Counted from the stretch's first letter, positions 20,681 to 62,096 are shown. The stretch is DNA of 64,000 nt from Ovis canadensis (GCF_042477335.2 NC_091250.1:60333384-60397383), one strand, 5' to 3'. A program made the numbers and translations. Notes: generated by a model not told the origin, from the sequence alone.

Positions 20681-23579
20681 TAGTAGTGTTCAGAAATCAA
20701 AATATGTTGGAACTGTGTTTTTCTTCGAGAGTTTCAGTTTTCCTTAAGTAAAAAGAAAAAAAGATATGCATTATCTGAAAGTTGGAAAGGAGGTAACTCC
20801 ATCTTTAAAGGACAGAGATTTTACATCCCTATGAGATGCTAATCAAATAATTAGAAAAAAACCAGCCTGAAACTAGCCAAGGTTTGAAACTACCTCCATT
20901 ATGAAATTACTAAAATAACAAACACACAAAATGTTTTAGTAACTGTCATCAAAGTTCTCTTAATGCCACAGGCATAGTTTAAAAACAATTTTTGTTTGGG
21001 AAAAGCAAAAAAGTCAAAAGTAATTATAAAAATAAAACCAGCATGTATATAATTGCATGGAGGGGGAAGCCCTCACTTGGAATGAGAAAAGAAAATAACA
21101 AACTGAATACCCTTGAAGCAAACTTGGTTACCTCAGGGCCTTGATTTTCTCTGAAAATGAGGGTTTAAAATCAATGACTTTTGAGGTCCTTTCTAGCATT
21201 TCCTGATTTTGACAGCTGTTACAATTGCAACAGAAAGTACTATCCATTTGTCCCTCCCATTCCACAAAAACAAAACACACAGTATCATTTTAAGAGTCAA
21301 GAGGCAAATTCTTGTTTTGAATTTTCAAGTGCTACATGACTGCTAAGGTTAAAACTCCTCTCTTTCAAAAATCGAAAAGGTTGAATCATCAGAGGATAAA
21401 ACCCATCACTACTGCAAACCAAAGTGGATTTCAACTTAGTAGAAAATCTGAATTGACAAAGCATGCAAAAATTAGCTCCAATAGCTGCAGACTGCCTCTA
21501 TGAGTATCCTGGTAAATGCCTAGTAGTTTTAAGTGTTTATTGTTTATGCTGCAGAAAGCAATGAGGCTGGAAGCATGAATGTATCTGCCTAGAAACTAGA
21601 ATAGAATCTTCATTCAACAGGGAGTTTCCTCCAAGTAAAAATAACACAACTAAAAAATTACAAATTCTTATCAAAAGATTTAATTGTTTTTTCACAGGAT
21701 CTTTCTCTTTGGCCGGCGGGGGGAGGGGAACGACAGGTAACACGTGAGTGTAAATCACCAACTATCAATCACGTATTTGCAAAATTTTCAATTTTTTAGT
21801 CACCAGATTTACATACATTTGTAAGCAATGTTTCTCCACATAAACATACGGTGAAAGACACTGTCCAAATAACTTTTGATGTAAAGTGGAACTTAGAAAA
21901 ATCACTTAAGAAATCAAATCTCTTATAATAGAAATACTTTAAGCACAGCATTCATACATTTAACAGTAGATTCTAAATGCTTATCTAAACAGAAGCAATG
22001 CAATTAAGCTGCCTTCACTCAAAATGGTGTCAGAAGGCAACTACCCTATTTACTAGCCACTGATAAGTTATGACAACACTATTTCATAGCCTGTCACTGT
22101 ATTTCTTAACCCCTATCCCCAAGCACTAGGATTCAGGGTATCCTCATCACGAAGGACTTATCTCAAAAGTCTTAGTTCAGAACAGTAAAATAAATAAAGA
22201 TTGCAACGACACATTTAGAAACTACATCAGGACTTGGAAGTAAAAAAGGAGACAGGGAGAATTGAGGAACTGTCACTTACCTGTTTTTTAAGTTTTCTAT
22301 TTTTGAATAAATAGCAAAACTAAACTTAAAACACTAACTGAAAAAAAAAAGAAAAATCTAGCAGACTTAAGCAAATCTGTGGGAAACCCAATGGCCACGG
22401 AAAACTTTTAGACCACTACTAGCAGGTCTTTGTTCCGCTATATTGTTCAGACATGATTTAATAATACATATGAAGATGGTGACAGAACTTGTATTTACTG
22501 ATAAGATGAATCTGGTGAAAGACAGTATTCCCTTTCACAATTAAGTTTTAAAAAGATGATTCTTTAAATATAAGGCATATACAAAAGCTATGAGTATTAA
22601 TACAAAATAAAAAATTTCCTTACTTATACATTTAAATATTATTTTTCTCTCTTCCCTTATGGGACTGGGGGGAAATGCCAGAGAAGAAAAACTGGTTTCT
22701 GCCTAACAGTTCAAAAAGTCTTCTGTAAGTCTAAACACCCGTCTCCTACTTGCCTGGCTGTGCCTAAATCCTGTCAAGGGACTAAAAAAAGGAAGATCAA
22801 AACAAGCAAGGCCTTTCCCTGGACATTTCAACTGCATTTGTTCACAGTGCACAACATCCTCAAGTTCTCTTGTAGACAAATACATTGGTCATTTATTTGT
22901 AATCAGATGCTGACTTCAGCAGATGATAGCACAGGGTCTGAAACACTGTCACAGACACTGCATTATTAAATATAATGTGGACTGTCCATGAAAAGTTTGT
23001 GATTCCTTTCAAAACATTCAATGCACTCTTTCAGGCTACTTCCCTGCAAACATCCTCTAGCATGTAAGAAGAGAACATTCATGTCACCTACACCTTCTTG
23101 TTATATTCACTTGTATCGATGTGTACAAAGGGGAATCTCTTTCCAGGTGATTTTAAGAATCCTGAGTCAGGGACTAAGCAAGACAGACCTCTGGAAGGTG
23201 ATCACAATAAATATTTCAGAGTTCAAGTAAAGAATGGAGCTTTACTCAGGACCCACAAAATATCCAATGATAGTTGTATTAACAGCAAAGGGATAGGAAA
23301 AGCTGCTCCTTACAGGCATTTCATTTAGTTAACCCAACCCTTTGGCCAAGTATTATAACCAGTTCTCCCCTGAGAAATGAGGGAACAGTTTAGGTTAAGT
23401 CACATCCAGTTATCTCAAACCCAATCAGCTCATTGCACCATATTCCCCAGCCCATATTCCCTGGACAATTGGATTTCTAGCCTGGTGATTTTTTAAGGCA
23501 GTCTAGGGAGTTCCCCCACCATCAGTGAGGAAGGAACAATGCAAACATGAGAAAGCCACAGTGGTTAGATTTTTAAAAT

Positions 23580-23700
23580 ATCTGCTGATTCCTTACTGCA
23601 TACCAGGCCTACTGTTAGGCACCAGGGACAGTGACATGTGACAAGGCCCTCGACCTTAAGGTACTCACAGTATATCAGAGAAAAACAGCCTTAAAATACT
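23580..23700 (-). repeat. L2-like relic
   Basis: Ccttactgcataccaggcct, actgttaggcaccagggaca, ggccctcgaccttaaggtac: reverse L2 3' end. Confidence 0.55.
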
Positions 23701-24348
23701 CGCGACTCCAAGGAGAGAAATGGGAAAGAATCATCATAATGGCTCCAAATGATGAGGAAAAGCAGTTTGCTGTGAATATGTAGGAGGGAATATGATTCAC
23801 TTTGGTTTGGAAATAATTCTTAATTCAAAAACTCTCTCATTCAACAATGACTAACAGAGGCCAGATGGGGCACGCAAATGACAGAAAATGTGTCTTCCTA
23901 CAGGGAACAGCCACAACCCCATTGCAGATTACTGGGTGCCAGGCTAAACCTCAGGTGGGCCTGTCCTTGCCTCACTTCACAATATTTTGAAAAACCTTTC
24001 TGAACAATGGCTCTAGCTGGTTTCAAATACTAGGTCACACAAAACAGACGAGCAGGCGGAAATCTAGCTCTTCGGCTACCAGTTTGCAGTCTTTACCTTA
24101 AATGTATGTTAACTGGCTAATCCAAGAACCTTCTAGATTCCCAATTCTTATCTACCCGTAACTGCACTATCCAAACTGTTTTATTTCTCTCTCACTCCCC
24201 AATTCTTTGATCAAATGTTCTGTACTTGCAATCTTTGTCATTTCTCTCTTATGGTGGCAACTGGGATCTCAATAAAACGACCTGAATGAAGCTGAGATTC
24301 AGTTGGCACACCGAGCCATTTCATTCACTTGTACCCTGAACCAGCTCT

Positions 24349-24473
24349 TTTAGGGGATACGGGGGTGTGCCACATGGTATTTGAGATCTTAGTTCCACAA
24401 GGGATCAAACTGGAGCCCCATGCAGTGGGAACACAGTCTTAGCACAGTGGAAGCACCGTCAGGGAAGCCCCTA
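24349..24473 (-). mobile_element. CHR-type SINE with perfect target-site duplication
   Basis: Reverse CHR (gagatcttagttccacaagg, cccatgcagtgggaacacag). Flanked by AACCAGCTCT at 24339-24348 and 24474-24483. Confidence 0.9.
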
Positions 24474-25070
24474 AACCAGCTCTCTGTAATGATTTCTTTG
24501 TTTCATCATTACCTTACCTTGTGCTCTTTCACTCTTATTTTTCTGTTTGGGTTTAATCTTCTTCCTTGGATTATAATATTATTTTCTAAGTGGTTTCAGT
24601 GTCCCCCACCATTTCCAATCTATCCTCTCTAGTGAACTTGGATCCACTTCTAACCTAGCCTTCGAAGCCCTCCCAACCTAAATTCATAGACTCATCTGTC
24701 CTCACACTATGGTACAGACATCATGCTCCAGTCAAGATGGAACACTTACCGTTCCCTTAACACACCGTCGAAACTGGCCCCAAATACCAACAGCACAAAT
24801 CATGAAAAGAAGAAAAAGAAGAGGATAAATGGCAGCGGGGGGTTGGGGGAGGTGTGTGAATGCTCGAATATTTACAAGTTCTGCTGATTTTCGAAAGAAA
24901 CTCTTAAGAACATAAGAGAAGTTAATAGGCTTGGAAAACGTGTAAATTATATACCTCATCAAGAACTGGGATCCAGAATAAGTAAAGAACTCAAACTCAA
25001 CAATAAATTTAGTGATTAAAAAGAACTAATGATGTAACCAATCATTTCACCAGAGATATGAAAGGCAAAC

Positions 25071-25268
25071 GTGTGTGTGCTCAGTTGCATCTGACTCTCT
25101 GTGACCCCACGGATGGTTGCCCACCACGCTCCTCTGTCCATGCCAATTTTCCAGGCAAGAATACTGGTTATCTTTCTTACTCCAGGGGATAGTCTCGACC
25201 CAAGGACTGCATTTGCGTCTCCTGCACTGGCAGGTGGCTCTTTACCACTGCACCACCTGGGAAAACCC
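25071..25268 (-). mobile_element. Bov-tA SINE
   Basis: Reverse Bov-tA ending in tttaccactgcaccacctgg. Flanked by ATGAA(A/T)GGCAAAC at 25058-25070 and 25269-25281, one mismatch. Confidence 0.88.
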
Positions 25269-25553
25269 ATGAATGGCAAACAGGCATGTAGAAAGATACT
25301 CAACTTCTCCAAAGATTGGTTGCTAGTGGAATGCAAATGGAAACCACAAAGAGGGATTACATACCCACCTAAATGGCTAAAATTTAAAATGTAAACAGGT
25401 AATTACAAAACACAAGAATGCAGAGCAATACACATTGATGGTAGGATAGCAAAAGAGCCTCATAAGTACTTCGAAAAACTGCTTAGCAGTTTCTCATAAA
25501 ATTAACCATGCACTTACCGTACAACCTAGCAATGTTTCCTAGGTAAAAATTCC

Positions 25554-25768
25554 CCGCTAGTGGTAAAGAACCCACTTGCCAATGCAGGCGACCTAAGAGA
25601 CACAGGTTTGAGCCCTGGCTTGGGACGATCCCCTGAAGGAGGGCATGGCAAACCCACTCCAGTATTCGTGCCTGGAGACTCTCCATGGAGAGAGGAGCCT
25701 GGTGGGCTACAGTTCATGGGATCGCAAAGAGTTGGACATGACTGAAGCAACTCAGCACACACACACAA
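25554..25768 (+). mobile_element. Bov-tA SINE
   Basis: Gctagtggtaaagaacccac, cactccagtattcgtgcctg, atcgcaaagagttggacatg, then a CA-repeat tail. Inserted in L1. Confidence 0.88.
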
Positions 25769-25954
25769 AACCATACAAACACCTATTTGCAAATAGCTTT
25801 ACGCACAATACAAAGGCTGGAAATAACCCAACATTCCAGCAACAGGTGAATGCATAAACAAATATGATACATACATAATGGACTACTGAATATACTAATA
25901 TACACAACATGGATGAACCTTAAGAGCATTATGCCCAATGAAGGAGAATGTTAA

Positions 25955-26006
25955 TGTTGTACACAACTCTTTGCGACCCCATGGACTTGTAGCCTGCCAG
26001 GCTCCA
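25955..26006 (-). mobile_element. Bov-A fragment
   Basis: About 50 bases (caactctttgcgaccccatg, agcctgccaggctcc) matching a reverse Bov-A unit, lying inside the L1 3' end. Confidence 0.75.
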
Positions 26007-26969
26007 AAACGGCAACCAGTTTATGACCTTCTGGAAAAGGCTAATAAACTAAAAGGACAGAAAGTCTGTTGGTTTGCAAAAACTCTTGGGGAGATGAATA
26101 AGGGGATTAGTGAACAAAGGGACACGGGGAACACTTTGGGAGTGATCAAAGTATCGAGTATTGATTGTGGTGATGGTTATACAACTGTATAGAGTTGTTA
26201 AGCTTCATCAAACTACACCTAAAAAAGATAATTTACTGTTATGTAAATCTGTCTACAAAATACTCAGTGCTTGTTGAAATCCTAGTATTTGTTTGACACA
26301 CAATGAAATGTCCGCCACAAAATTTTGATTAACCCCAAAGTTATGAATGACTGCCTAGAATCTAGCTTTGAGTGAAGAAAAAAAAAAAGATCTAAAACTT
26401 CTAGAAGAGAGATTTAGCATATAAATTTGAATTTCCAGCTTGATTTAAAATATCATTAGGCACTGTCCAAGACAGAGCCAGGGATGTGAGCTTATTTATC
26501 CTAGGCCTTCACCACTTCCAGTGACTTACACCTAACCATTTAACTTACTGGGCTGCTTATTTACCTCTCTTTCCTCAATACTCAACTAGTCCTTAAACTA
26601 TCTTTTCTTTCTGATACCTATTAGCTCTTTCATCTTTACCATATTCATTATACCTTGCTTTTATGTTATAGATCTTTGAAAACATTTTTAAAACTCCAAC
26701 CAAACCATAATCGAGACAGTATCTGAATTACCAAATCTGTTTTTATAGACTCACACAATGCCTTCCAGAGTTGGTACTTAATAAAATGAACATGATCAGT
26801 ATTACTAAGCAATTAATATAGAAATTCTCTGAAGGAATACCACAAAATGTCTATTATGGAGAAATGTTAAAAAAAAAACAAGTTATAAATGTAGTTTTAC
26901 CATTTTTATCATGAATTCTCAATCTGGTTCCACTTACTACAGTCTATTTTTAACTATAAATAAAGACTC

Positions 26970-26989
26970 CACACACACACACACACACA
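26970..26989. repeat. (CA)n microsatellite
   Basis: Nine to ten CA units. Confidence 0.95.
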
Positions 26990-27894
26990 AAACCAGCATC
27001 TTTTCAAACAGAATAAAATAGGCCCACACATTAAAAGAATGCAAGAAAATTGCCAAATACAAGTAACTCCCAGATTTGGGTTAAACTTAGCATATGACTG
27101 ATAGCAGTATTTAAGAAGCAATTTTTAAAATGTCTAACCTTAGAAGGTTATTTAATGGGCTATAAATGCATTTAACGTGGGGTGAGGTCTCCAAACATTA
27201 ACATTGTGAGCCCTGAGCCACATCCAAAACTATCATGTAATAACTAGACACCATAAATTTATAGTGAGATTCACAGAAGCTAGAAGGTTATGGTTGCATG
27301 AAAGGGTAACAATCTTTTAAGTTGCATTAACAGAAGCAATGGCATGTCTGGTCCCCTGGAAAATACAGATTCCATTACACTCTGCCCAGTTTAGACCGTA
27401 GTATTGACTATAATCCAGAAAACACCTAGCAGAAGTTAAGCAGGAATGTTCAAAGAAGGCTGAGGGGAAACAGGCTATTCAGCCTAAATAATAAAGATGA
27501 CAGTTAACTCAAATAACTAAATGGCATCATGCGTAACAGCCAGATGTAGTTAACGTTACTCTGGAATTAAAAACAATTAGAGAAACAGTATTCAGCTCAG
27601 CATTTCAAACAGAACAATTAAGATGTCTTCTAAAGTAATGGTGTCTCTAAGGTATCTGAGCAGAAGGGATGGCCATTAAAATTATTGAGAAGAGAAGTGC
27701 AATTGTTTGCAGGTACCTTACAAACCTAAAATCCTAGGACTAAATCATATAGCTTTTATTTTGGGGGATTCTAGCTCAATGGATTGATTACAGGGTAATG
27801 TTTATTTTATCCTGTCCTATACCCCAGTTGTCTTAATTCTCTCACCATTTACAAGCAAAGGCTCCATTTGCTGCTGGTCCTCCCTCCTTATGCT

Positions 27895-28075
27895 ACACAG
27901 TCTGCACTCTATCTAGGGGTTCTGAATCCACTGTTGGTTGAATCCAGGGATGTGGGACCTGGGTTAACAGAGGGCCAACTGTATCATGCCACTTAATACA
28001 AGGGACTTGAGCAACCATGGATTTTGGTATCCACATGGGGCCCTAGAACCACTCCCTTGCAGATACTGAGAACTA
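27895..28075. mobile_element. Tigger/MER2-like DNA transposon relic
   Basis: Ggttgaatccagggatgtgg with gagggccaactgta, then tacaagggacttgagcaacc, atggattttggtatccacat and cagatactgag. These are the two ends of a pogo-type Tigger MITE brought close together, so the centre is deleted. Confidence 0.7.
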
Positions 28076-29449
28076 TATTCACAACAAAAAATTGTTCTAT
28101 TTTACTATTTTGAGAGAGAAGGAGATCTCTCAAGAAATCTTCAAAAAAGATTTTTCTGAATATTATGGGGGGAATTTTAATATTTTGGTATGCATGATAA
28201 TAGAGAATAAAAACTCAGTTGCTCTAATGATTCCATGTAGCCACTACCAACACATATTCACCACTTATACGATACAAAGAATACTAGCCATTCCTAGAAA
28301 CTCTGCCAAATAAATAACCAACACTGCTCTACACATTGCTCTGTAACTTGTCTCTGTAAGAAAACATAATGGTCAAACTCCAGATTTTAAAAAGCACAAG
28401 GTTAAACAATACATACACTAGAAACCTATTTATTATAAAATCAGATAGATTTATAAAGATATGCAACTGATTTACCAACTATATACTGTGGTATAATTTG
28501 ATTAATGGACAACATAGGCACATAATGTTGCCAACAGTTAACCCCAGGATAAATTTAAACAAAACCTAAAATATTATTTCAGCACATAAATTACTCCACA
28601 GGAACAAAACTAGGCACTTAATAGAAGTATCCCAGTAGTGTGAAAAACTCTTAACTTTCCCAATTAACTCCCTTAAACCATACTAGATTTATGCCTCAAA
28701 GTAGTATTTAAATTTCAACTATGTACACCTATAATTTACTTTAACTTTTAATATTTGTAATGAGTGGGAAAGGTAGAAGAGGTGAGTCTGGGCATTAATG
28801 AGTACAGTATGCATGCTTTAAGTATAAGGAACTGATTTATTACTGGGGACCCTCTGATAGGACTCACCCTGAAGAATACACCTGACCCTAAAGATGGTCA
28901 CACCTACCCTCTGATGGGTCATTTGTGGATAAAATAGTCTATACCTGTCACAGAGAAGGAAATTCACATTTTAACACACTATACTCATGACTTTGTACAC
29001 TGCACAAAACATCCAACATTAAGAATTCAATAAACTGACCAACATCTACAATATCACTTCCTATTGTCTATTTAACACAAACATTTGTTTCAGAGACTAG
29101 AGTACATAGAATGTCTTAAGTAAAAAAAAAAAAGATCTGCTAAAAATTTGGTAACAAAATAAATAATCAGTCTTATAGAATGAACTTTATGATGAAAACT
29201 ATTATTATTCTGTCTTTGGGGATCCAATTCTGAGTTAAAAACAACATACTCTATCCCACTAGATCAGATCCTAACTAACCTAACAAAGTGCTACAGTATG
29301 TCCTTTAAAACCTAAGAGCAGCCCCTGTGGAAAGACACTGAATATGGAGTCACAGTACACTTACAATTTAAGGAAACAAAAAAAGCCCCACACTTGGGAA
29401 GAAAAGAAGCCATACTTAGATTAGAACAAAAATATTAAAGTGCTGTGGC

Positions 29450-29904
29450 CAAAATTAGTATAAATAGACTTTATTGAAGTCAGTGCCTCTGTACCGAGAC
29501 AGAAGATTGTGTCTACATAAGCACAAGTTGTAACATTTCACAACTTCTAAAAGGAATGTCAACAATTACAACGATCATGCATACCATGGTCGATAATCAC
29601 ATTTTAGAAGCATTTTCAACCATTTCTAAAGAAATGCTTATAACATTGTTATATATAGAACTACTTTCAATAAACTGCAAAACATTGATCGACTTTTCCA
29701 GTATGAGCTACAGTGTCAACACAAAAGGGAGGCATAAATGTTTAATTTATGAAATCAGAATGGAATATTTACTGTAAAGAAAAATTAAAAAGCTTTCAAA
29801 TAAAGGCCATTATTGAACCAACATGAAGAGCACAACTTGAACTTTTCAGTTCGTTCATCTTTTAAAGCTGTCCTCTGAATAACTTCAGTTCTAAGCATTG
29901 AATT
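29450..29904 (-). other. DHX15: DHX15 3' UTR (end approximate)
   Basis: About 455 nt after the stop, AT-rich and without recognisable transposons. It ends about 20 bases past the only canonical AATAAA in the interval, and U/GU-rich sequence follows on the minus strand. An upstream ATTAAA-type hexamer near 29740 could be used as a minor site. The exact cleavage point is inferred. Confidence 0.75.
29470..29475 (-). terminator. DHX15: Polyadenylation signal AATAAA of DHX15
   Basis: The plus strand reads tttatt, so AATAAA on the minus strand, about 430 nt after the DHX15 stop codon. On the minus strand the sequence downstream is T- and GT-rich, as expected for a cleavage/polyadenylation site. 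Confidence 0.8.
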
Positions 29905-57994
<28,090 letters not shown>

Positions 57995-60010
57995 TCAAGA
58001 CATAAATATGAAATGCAAAGACATCAGATAAATATAAATTAACCCTTGTTCAAAACAAATGTTATTATTTCAAAATCAATTACAAAATTAAGCTTCCATA
58101 AAAACTTTTCACTGAATGTATCAAATAAGTTATATATTATCAAATTCTGTCAAATGAGACTGTAATACCAAAATACACTGAGAAACAATGTTAATCTGAT
58201 GATGACAGAATTAAACACATTTCACACAAATGCCAAAGTGAAAATAGTCACTTAAATACATTTCTTAAAAACAAAATAAAATGTAAAATATTCAACTTGC
58301 AAAACAAAACCAAGAAACCATTTTAAATTGCTTTATCACATTACAGCACTAAACTGTTGTTATTTCTTTAAAACTGCACTAACTTCCCACTTGAGCTAAC
58401 AGGTTCAAAAGGGCTGAGACAGCAGGAGTCTACCATCTTTTTTTCCTCAGTTCCATCTAATTCAATAAAATGATGGTAAAGAATCAGAAAAAGGAACACA
58501 TTCATGGAATGAGGGAGCAACATTATGCTGTGGAAATGCTGATAAAATTATGGAAAAGACAAGGCATATAGCATTATCTGTATCAAGGAACCAGAGAGGA
58601 AAACTAGGCTCAGGGATGGGTTGAGAGAAGCCAGCTAATAGAGAATCCAGGCACTCAGATGAAGGGTGGTGTGAAGAATGATTTGTACAGGCCAGTGAGT
58701 CTCCTGTCTGTTCCCTTCTGGCTGCTACTGTCACTAATACAAAACATCCTGCATTTGGCACTTGGACAGAATGAAGTCTGCCTGCAAATGCTGAAGCCAC
58801 AGGCCATTCAGTTAAATACAAATCCATGGTTTTATTTACGTAATTAAAACAAGTATAAAAATCTGAAGTCATCATTTATGACTTCACTGTTCTGGCTCTA
58901 TTTTTCACAAATTAATCTAATCTTTCAAGGACCAACTTTGTATTTTTAGCCAAAACCATCGGTTGAAGCACTAAGTTCAACAAAATGACAGTGTACAACC
59001 CAAGTGAAGCCTTCTCTTTATTCTGCCTAAACTTAGTTGTAGATTCAGCTACTCTAGTCTCTAGATGTTTTGAAATATCTTGATCTGTGAGGACGCTTGG
59101 TAACTTCTCCTGCCTGCAGGTGTTATTACTGACACAAGCTAGGCAGTCCTTTTGCACATTATCTCAGTAGCAAAACATTAATAGTTTCATATACTTGTGG
59201 ATAATTTCCTTAGTTTCAACATACTCTGTCTTTTGCTTTGCAAGGCAAAAAAACATGGATTGGTCACTCTTTGAACAATATCTGCTTAAACACTATCAAA
59301 TTTATACCCTGTTGCTGTTTCCAAGCCTACTCAATTCAACATGGAATTTAGTGTAGTATTTCTGAAAATACTGTAATTAACAAATGAACTCAACATATGT
59401 AGTTCCAGAAATACGTATTACTTATGAGAACTGATGATATGTACAGCTAGATCAAGTTCAATCACTGACCACCACCTAACTTCCACCTGTAAGACCCTCA
59501 ACAGACTGTAAAATGCATTCTAATGTCACATATTAAATTGCGATTAAAAAGCCACTAAGTATCAAATTTTCACTTGAAAACCCCTTTAAAAAACAATACC
59601 CCTTTATTTTGATCTTTCCTCAACAAGCTTCAGAACACCACAATGTGATGATGGATTCCAAAAGTAGAGCTGACCCAAATACTCATTCTTTCATATTTTC
59701 CTGAGAAGAGGGTAACGATTACAAATGGCAGCTTATAGTTATAATTAATGAGCTATTATTTGCTCTTTATTAACAATTATGCATTATCACCTGTACCAAG
59801 TTAAATGGTCAACTAAACCCAAATCCTCGGACTTCCAGGTTTTAGAATCAGAATTAACATAGTTAAATTTGCTGCTTTCCCAGGGAGTATTAGCAGTTAA
59901 CTTTTCCAGGGCTTTAAAATCAGTGGAATAGCCTGCTAAGACTAGGTATCAGTATACCGATTCCCAATCCCAGGCCCCTCAGACACTGACATACTCTCCC
60001 CTCAAAGTCC

Positions 60011-60305
60011 TATGACTTCCCTGGTGGTCTAAAGATTGAGAATTCGGCTGCCAATGCAGGAAACACAAGTTTGATTTCTGGTCCAGGAAGATTCCAATAT
60101 GCCCAGGGGCAAATAAACACAAGCACAACTAGTGAGCCTGTGCTCCAGAGTCCCAAACCTGCAACTACTGAAGCCTGAACACCCTAGAGCCCTTGCTCCA
60201 CAATGAGAAGCAACTGCAATGAGAAGCCAGAGCACCGCAACAAAGGCAGCCCTCACTCACAACTAGAGAGAAAGCTCTCGTGCACAAGGAAGAAAAATTT
60301 TAAAC
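60011..60305 (+). mobile_element. CHR-type SINE, long form
   Basis: Gacttccctggtggtctaaa, ccaatgcaggaaacacaagt, gcaactactgaagcctgaac, gcaatgagaagccagagcac and actagagagaaagctctcgt: the repeated middle of full-length CHR is present. Confidence 0.88.
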
Positions 60306-60689
60306 AAGCCCAGAAAGAGTAGAGAGCTAACACCTGATGATTTGCTAGATTTATGAAACCCTTTCCCAAAAAACCAAAGTAACCTGATAGAATAAAAAAA
60401 AGGCAGAACCAGGATCTGATAGCCCTATAAAGACCCTAACTATTTTCTTTTACCTAGATCAAGTTTTACTACCTTTCAAAGTAGCAATTAAATATTTACC
60501 CAGACTAAGGGGTGAGCCATAAAAATAGGGTGTCACAATAAAAGCTGTTATTACATAATTCTGAAGTTTTAGTAATGGACTAGTAACCAAAATTTCCCAG
60601 GACAGCCAAACTCTACATTTTACTGGGTATCCTATTATCCACAATGTTTCTCTAACTGTCTTGGGAAAATACTAGCTTTAAAAAGTCAT

Positions 60690-60815
60690 CAGTTTCATCT
60701 AGGAACTCGTTAGAAATACAGAACTGGCTTCACTTGGGATCTACTTGATCAAAAAATTTGCATAGATAGCAACCTGTGTTTGCTTTCACATTTTCACATT
60801 TTGATGCTTGCTAAG
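60690..60815 (+). repeat. MER5-like hAT relic
   Basis: Catctaggaactcgttagaa, cttcacttgggatctacttg, and ttttgatgcttgctaagctg in MER5A order. Confidence 0.55.
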
Positions 60816-60825
60816 CTGCAGAAAA

Positions 60826-60988
60826 GTGTTAGTCACTCAGTCATGTGACCCCATGAACAACAGCACACCAGGCTCTCCCATCCATGGATTTCTCTAGGCA
60901 AGAAGCCATTCCCTTTTCCAGGGGACCTTCCTGACCCAGGTATCCAATCCAAGTTTCCTGCACTGCAGGCAGATTCTTTACCATCTGA
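60826..60988 (-). mobile_element. Bov-tA SINE (reverse), beside the mariner
   Basis: Gtgttagtcactcagtcatg, ctctcccatccatggatttc, tgcactgcaggcagattctt, then taccatctga. Slightly shortened. It sits where the 5' end of the mariner would be. Confidence 0.85.
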
Positions 60989-62096
60989 CTTATTATTTGC
61001 TGTATATTTTATATTTACTTTAGACTACAGAAATGAAGTTAGACAAAAAGCAAATTCAAACAATTTTTTATTCAAGTACAAAATGGGTTGTAAAGCTGCA
61101 AAGACAACTTGCAACATCAACAATGTGTTTCACTCAGGAACCACTAAAGAACGTATAGTGCAGTAGTGGTTCAAGTAGTTTTGCAAAGGAGACGAAGCCT
61201 TGAAGATGAGGAGCACAGTGGCCAGCCATCGGAAGTTGACAACGACCAAATGAGAGTAATCACTGACGCTGATCCTCTCATAATTGCATGAGAAGCTGTC
61301 GAAGAACTCAACTACGACCATTCTATGGTCATTCAGCACTTGAAGCAAACTGGAAAGGTTTTCTGAAAAAGCTCAGTGAATGGGTACCTCATGAGCTGAC
61401 CACAAATCAAAAAAATTGTTCTGAAGTGTTGTCTTCTCTTATTCTATGCAACAATAGCGAACCATTTCTCAATTGTATTGTGACATGCGACAAAAAGTGG
61501 ATTTTATACTACAACCACCAATGACTAGCTCAGTGGTTAGACCAAGAAGCAGCTCCAAAGCGCTGAAATTTCCCAAAGCCAAATTTGTACCCAAAAGTCA
61601 CGGCCACTGTTTGGTTCCTGCCCATCTGATCCACTACAGCCTTCATGGAATCCTGACGATATCATTACATCTGAGAAGTACGCTTGACAACTCAATGAGA
61701 TGCACTGAAAACTGCAATGCCTGCAACTATTAGTCAACAGAAAAGGCTCAATTCTTTGCCACAACAACACTCAACTGCACGCTGCACAACCAACACTTCA
61801 AAAGTTGAACAAATTGGTCTACCAAGTCTCGCTTCACCTGCCATATTCACCTAACCTCTCACCAACCAACCAGCACTTCTTCAAGAACCTCAACAACTCT
61901 TTGCAGGGAAAATGCTCCCACAACCAGCAGGGAGGCAAAAAGTGCTTTCTAAGAGTTGAAGCATGGATTTTTTTTTTATATACTATAGGAATAAACAAAC
62001 TTACTTCTCGTAGGCAAAAATTTATTAATAAAGATGTGTTTGAGCCTAGTTGCAATGACTTAAACTGCATCGTCTGAAACTGCAATGGTATTTTTA
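60989..62096 (+). pseudogene. Mariner (Hsmar1/SETMAR-type) transposase relic
   Basis: A cecropia-group mariner transposase gene reads on the plus strand from an ATG at 61033 (MKLDKKQIQ) to about 62045. Clear blocks are SLEDEEHSGQPSEVDNDQ, VPHELT, NEPF-like, IVTCDKKWILYYN, LIHYS, PYSPNLSPTN and NSLQGKCSHNQQ. The first catalytic Asp (TCD) is kept; the second and third are Asn (HNN, YSPN), so the catalytic triad is lost. There is an in-frame TGA at 61289 and several frameshifts. The 5' terminal inverted repeat is missing and the 3' end (gtctgaaactgcaatggtat) is a degraded end. It is antisense to DHX15. By similarity it is the family that gave SETMAR in primates; ruminants have their own mariner copies. 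Confidence 0.88.

Larger units (their letters stand above)
19489..24338. other. Intergenic DNA, repeat-poor in the middle
   Basis: Holds one MIR and one L2 relic at its edges. From about 20690 to 23320 I recognise no transposon, although the rest of the window is dense in them. No coding frame in this stretch looks real. Confidence 0.6.
24958..26275 (+). mobile_element. L1 3' portion, split by SINEs
   Basis: Pieces in L1 order: gggatccagaataagtaaag, gatactcaacttctccaaag, aatgcaaatggaaaccacaa, the block near 25800 (aaaggctggaaataacccaa) and a 3' end near 26160-26270 (gattgtggtgatggttatac). Interrupted by two Bov-tA copies and a Bov-A scrap. No intact frame. Confidence 0.75.
26276..29449. other. 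Intergenic DNA just downstream of DHX15
   Basis: AT-rich. Contains a CA microsatellite and a Tigger-like relic, entered separately; otherwise nothing recognised and no coding gene supported. Confidence 0.6.

Noticed and set aside
61288..61524. Domesticated mariner transposase (SETMAR-like fusion)
   Set aside because: Stops and frameshifts interrupt the transposase, catalytic residues are lost, it is antisense to DHX15, and no SET-domain exon is nearby.
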